Part shown: positions 21,800 to 24,391 of the stretch, one piece after another
How the letters are laid out: each line of letters begins with the position of its first letter
Numbering within the stretch: the stretch's first letter is position 1
DNA from: an uncultured Arthrobacter sp.
GTDB taxonomy: Bacteria > Actinomycetota > Actinomycetes > Actinomycetales > Micrococcaceae
DNA: 24,391 nucleotides
NCBI GenBank assembly: GCA_937873245.1
Contig: CALMVY010000175.1
Span: forward strand, 1-24,391
Direction of reading: 5' to 3'
Position numbers and translations under genes: made by a program
Notes under the pieces: model-generated
Databases searched by the model: none
Told to the model about the DNA's origin: nothing
Seen by the model: only the letters and a program-made list of their open reading frames with translations

Positions 21800-23116
21800 A
21801 TGTCCAATGCCTGGTCCTTCGAAACCCGCCAGATCCACGCCGGCCAGGAGCCGGACAGCGCCACCGGTGCCCGGTCGCTCCCGATCTACCAGACGACGTC
21901 GTTCGTCTTCCCCAGCGCCGAAAGCGCCACCAACCGTTTCGCCCTCGCCGAGCTGGCCCCCATCTATACCCGGATCGGCAACCCCACCCAGGACGCCGTG
22001 GAACAGCGCGTGGCCAGCCTGGAGGGCGGGCTTGCCGCACTGCTGCTGAGCTCCGGGCAGGCCGCGGAGACCTTCGCGATCCTGAACGTCGCCGAGGCCG
22101 GCGACCACGTGGTGGCAAGCCCCAGCCTCTACGGCGGCACCTACAACCTGCTGGCACACACGCTGAAGAAGTTCGGCATCTCCGTGACCTTCGTCGAAGA
22201 CCCGGACAACCTGGCGCAGTGGCGCGACGCCGTGCAGCCCAACACCAAGCTGTTCTTTGGCGAAGTGGTGTCCAACCCGCGCCAGGACGTCCTGGACATT
22301 GAGGGCATCTCGCAGGTGGCGCACGAGGCCGGGGTCCCGCTGATCGTGGACAACACCCTCTCCACGCCGTACCTCATCCGGCCGATCGAGTGGGGTGCGG
22401 ACATCGTGGTGCACTCCGCCACCAAGTACCTCGGCGGCCATGGCGCCGCGATTGCGGGCGTGATCGTGGACTCCGGCAACTTTGACTTCGGCGCCGACCC
22501 GGCGCGGTTCCCGGGCTTCAACACCCCGGATCCCACCTACAACGGCCTGGTCTACGCCCGGGACCTCGGCAAGGACGGCGCGCTTGGGGCCAACCTCTCC
22601 TACATCCTCAAGGCGCGGGTCCAGTTGCTGCGTGACCTCGGCTCGGCGGTGTCCCCGTTCAACGCCTTCCTCATCGCCCAGGGCATCGAAACCCTGAGCC
22701 TGCGCGTGGAGCGGCATGTCGCCAACGCCACCAAGGTGGCCGAATGGCTCGAGGCCAGGGACGACGTCGAATCGGTCGCCTATGCGGGGCTGCCGTCGAG
22801 CCCCTGGTACGAGCGTGGCCGCAAGTACGGTCCCAGGGGGACAGGCGCCGTCGTGGCCTTCAACATCGCCGGGGGAGCGGAGGCCGGCAAGCGCTTTGTC
22901 GATGCCCTGGAGCTGCACTCGCACGTGGCGAACATCGGTGACGTGCGTTCGCTGGTCATCCACCCGGCGTCGACGACCCACAGCCAGCTCTCGCCGGAGC
23001 AGCAGACCGTTGCCGGCGTCAATCCGGGCCTTGTGCGGCTCTCCGTCGGGCTGGAGCACATCGACGACATCCTCGCAGACCTCGAAGCCGGCTTCCGGGC
23101 GGCCAAGGACGCCTGA
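21800..23116 (+). CDS. metY: O-acetylhomoserine sulfhydrylase
   Basis: A 438-residue PLP enzyme of the Cys/Met metabolism family. It makes homocysteine directly from O-acetylhomoserine and sulfide. Features are YTRIGNPT (56-63), the SSGQAAE block (84-90), SPSLYGGTYNL (108-118), the PLP-contact D184 in IVDNTLSTPYL and the Schiff-base lysine K209 in HSATKYLGGHG. The length (about 430-440) and the insertion containing FPGFNTPDPTYNGLVYA distinguish MetY from the shorter MetB/MetC (about 380). AGGAG lies five bases before the ATG at 21800. It is transcribed with its own SAM-IV leader and sits upstream of metX, which makes its substrate. Confidence 0.95.
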   Translation: MSNAWSFETRQIHAGQEPDSATGARSLPIYQTTSFVFPSAESATNRFALAELAPIYTRIGNPTQDAVEQRVASLEGGLAALLLSSGQAAETFAILNVAEAGDHVVASPSLYGGTYNLLAHTLKKFGISVTFVEDPDNLAQWRDAVQPNTKLFFGEVVSNPRQDVLDIEGISQVAHEAGVPLIVDNTLSTPYLIRPIEWGADIVVHSATKYLGGHGAAIAGVIVDSGNFDFGADPARFPGFNTPDPTYNGLVYARDLGKDGALGANLSYILKARVQLLRDLGSAVSPFNAFLIAQGIETLSLRVERHVANATKVAEWLEARDDVESVAYAGLPSSPWYERGRKYGPRGTGAVVAFNIAGGAEAGKRFVDALELHSHVANIGDVRSLVIHPASTTHSQLSPEQQTVAGVNPGLVRLSVGLEHIDDILADLEAGFRAAKDA

Positions 23117-23132
23117 CCGACGCCGACGCCGA

Positions 23133-23219
23133 ATTTCCCCACCTTTGCGGGCATGACGCCGGAAAGCGCCGACACTTCGGGGCGACGCGCCGGACACGGC
23201 CTTCAAAGGTGGTGAAACT
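23133..23219. repeat. Imperfect inverted repeat downstream of metY
   Basis: Arms 23133-23147 (ATTTCCCCACCTTTG) and 23204-23219 (CAAAGGTGGTGAAACT) are complementary at about 13 of 15 positions and enclose 56 GC-rich bases. It begins 16 bases after the metY stop, so it may act as a terminator. Its arm-plus-core design is similar to, but not the same sequence as, the 74-bp element near 5000. Confidence 0.5.
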
Positions 23220-23250
23220 GCGGTGCTGACGCGTACGGCTGTCATACGGG

Positions 23251-23296
23251 CGTCACAATCTTCGCCATTCCGCCGCCGCATTTCGTAAACTCAGTG
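23251..23296 (+). promoter_or_regulatory. Promoter region of the metX leader
   Basis: TAAACT (23286-23291) lies 11 bases before the riboswitch P1 strand, as in metY. CGTCACAA (23251-23258) stands 35 bases before the -10 start, exactly as in metY. metX therefore has its own promoter in addition to any read-through from metY. Confidence 0.5.
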
Positions 23297-23411
23297 CAGG
23301 TCATGAGTGCCAGTGACAGCCCCGGCTTGCTGGCCGGCAACCCTCCTATTGCGGCGGGGTGCCCCGGGTGAAGACCTGGCCTGCCGGTCAGCTGACGGTG
23401 GGCAAGCGCAA
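23297..23411 (+). ncRNA. SAM-IV riboswitch upstream of metX
   Basis: This leader is nearly identical in its core to the metY leader: CAGGTC (23297-23302) pairs with GACCTG (23373-23378), with the same CCCCGGCTTGCTGGCCGGC and GGGGTGCCCCGGGTGA blocks between, then a different variable stem and GGCAAGCG (23401-23408). Only 14 bases lie between the end of the conserved region and the metX ATG, and the only ribosome binding site candidate (TTAGG) sits there. This suggests control of translation initiation by occlusion. Confidence 0.92.
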
Positions 23412-23425
23412 AGTTAGGTCCTCAC

Positions 23426-24391
23426 ATGACGATTGCCGTCACCCGCCAGGGTGCACCCGTAAACACGACCTCCCGCCCCCAGGCCGCCCCTGAGGGAACC
23501 GTCCTGGATGGAACCGTGCTGGATGGAACCGTCCGGTACGTCCGGATCGGCGACCTGGAACTTGAATCCGGCGCCCGGCTGCCGGACGTCACCCTTGGCT
23601 ACGAGACCTGGGGGACCCTCAACGCCGAAGGCTCCAACGCGGTGCTGATCGAACACGCACTGACCGGGGACACCCACGTCACGCGGGGCGCCGGTGAGGA
23701 GCCGGGCTGGTGGGAGCAGCTCGCCGGCCCCGGCGCCCCCGTGGACACGGACAGGTACTTCGTCGTCTCGATCAACATCCTTGGCGGCTGCTACGGCTCG
23801 ACGGGGCCTTCGACGCCGGCGCCGGACGGCCGGCCCTGGGGCTCCCGTTTCCCGCTGGTCACCCTGCGGGACACGACGGCGGCCGAAGCCAGGCTGGCGG
23901 ACGCGCTGGGCATCCGGAGCTGGTACGCCGTGCTGGGCGGTTCGCTGGGCGGAGCGCGTGCCCTGGAGTGGGCCGTCTCCTACCCGGACCGGGTCCGGCG
24001 CTGCGGCGTGTTTTCGGTAGGGGCCAGCAGCACCGCCGAACAGATTGCCTTCGCCCAGGCCCAGACGCTCGCCATCCGGCAGGACCCCAACTTCAACGGC
24101 GGGGACTACTACGGGGGCGCGCAGCCGGAAGCAGGCCTGGCGCTGGCCCGGCGGATAGCGCACATCACCTACCGCTCAGCCGCCGAGCTGGACGGGCGGT
24201 TCGGCCGGAATGCCCAGCACCCGGAGGCCCCGCTGGAAGCCGGCTCGCTCGCCGGCCGCGGGCGCTACCAGGTGGAGAGCTACCTCGATCACCAGGGCAA
24301 CAAACTGGTCCGCCGCTTCGACGCGAACAGCTACATCGCCATCACTGAAGCGCTGATGAGCCACGACATCAGCCGCGGCCGCGGCGCCCTC
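23426..24391 (+). CDS. metX: Homoserine O-acetyltransferase, 5' part (runs off the window)
   Basis: The frame is open from ATG 23426 to the window end, giving 322 of an expected 370-380 residues. It encodes an alpha/beta-hydrolase-fold acyltransferase that makes O-acetylhomoserine from homoserine and acetyl-CoA, the first committed step of methionine synthesis here. Visible features are LGYETWGTLN (57-66), the HALTGDTHV strand (77-85), SINILGGCYGSTGP (115-128) and the nucleophile elbow GGSLGG with S173 (most relatives have GGSMGG). The remaining Asp and His of the triad lie beyond the edge or in the last visible part. The N-terminus carries a 15-base tandem duplication encoding VLDGT twice. 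Acetyl- versus succinyl-transfer is taken from the family and the metY neighbour. Confidence 0.93.
   Translation, partial: MTIAVTRQGAPVNTTSRPQAAPEGTVLDGTVLDGTVRYVRIGDLELESGARLPDVTLGYETWGTLNAEGSNAVLIEHALTGDTHVTRGAGEEPGWWEQLAGPGAPVDTDRYFVVSINILGGCYGSTGPSTPAPDGRPWGSRFPLVTLRDTTAAEARLADALGIRSWYAVLGGSLGGARALEWAVSYPDRVRRCGVFSVGASSTAEQIAFAQAQTLAIRQDPNFNGGDYYGGAQPEAGLALARRIAHITYRSAAELDGRFGRNAQHPEAPLEAGSLAGRGRYQVESYLDHQGNKLVRRFDANSYIAITEALMSHDISRGRGAL

Overview
The window is high-GC DNA with actinobacterial gene content: a GatCAB operon, SAM-IV riboswitches, GTG starts, strong third-position GC bias and several probable leaderless starts. The gene set fits a soil member of the Micrococcaceae (Arthrobacter or Pseudarthrobacter type). 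That placement is inferred from style and recalled protein similarity, not from a search. I see no rRNA, tRNA, CRISPR array, prophage or transposase; almost everything is chromosomal housekeeping or catabolic genes.

Layout. 1-337: 3' end of a small membrane protein. 374-3444: ligA (NAD-dependent DNA ligase) overlapping an inositol-monophosphatase-family gene by an ATGA junction. 3445-5269: a GNAT acetyltransferase and an unrecognised helical protein, flanked by three copies of a 74-bp palindromic intergenic element. 5270-5653: a RidA-family protein. 5675-9773: a citrate-type two-component system (response regulator and sensor kinase, minus strand) divergent from a CitMHS-family carrier. 9913-13284: gatC-gatA-gatB, the amidotransferase that makes Gln-tRNA(Gln) and/or Asn-tRNA(Asn). 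13288-16648: a LysR regulator divergent from tdh-kbl, the two-step threonine-to-glycine pathway. 16732-19082: a DAO-type FAD oxidoreductase and hutI. 19115-21418: a histidine phosphatase (minus), a CPBP membrane protein (plus) and a glyoxalase-like protein (minus). 21621-24391: metY and the 5' part of metX, each behind its own SAM-IV riboswitch.

How the genes work together. metX and metY form the direct-sulfhydrylation route (homoserine to O-acetylhomoserine to homocysteine), and both leaders should respond to S-adenosylmethionine. The kinase and regulator pair probably senses external citrate or a related carboxylate and controls the divergent carrier. The LysR protein probably controls tdh-kbl. 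Several transcription units end in clear hairpins, including a perfect 18-bp inverted repeat inside the last codons of the LysR gene and an 18-base perfect palindrome between hutI and the phosphatase gene.

The least explained material is intergenic. The 74-bp element is found at 3488-3561 (minus), 4897-4970 and 5056-5129, with a linked about 85-bp module, so that inverted copies bracket two small genes. Other items of note are the twin riboswitch leaders with identical promoter geometry, and unusual residues at expected catalytic or metal-binding positions in the RidA, HutI and CPBP proteins. I did not find a convincing new multi-gene system.
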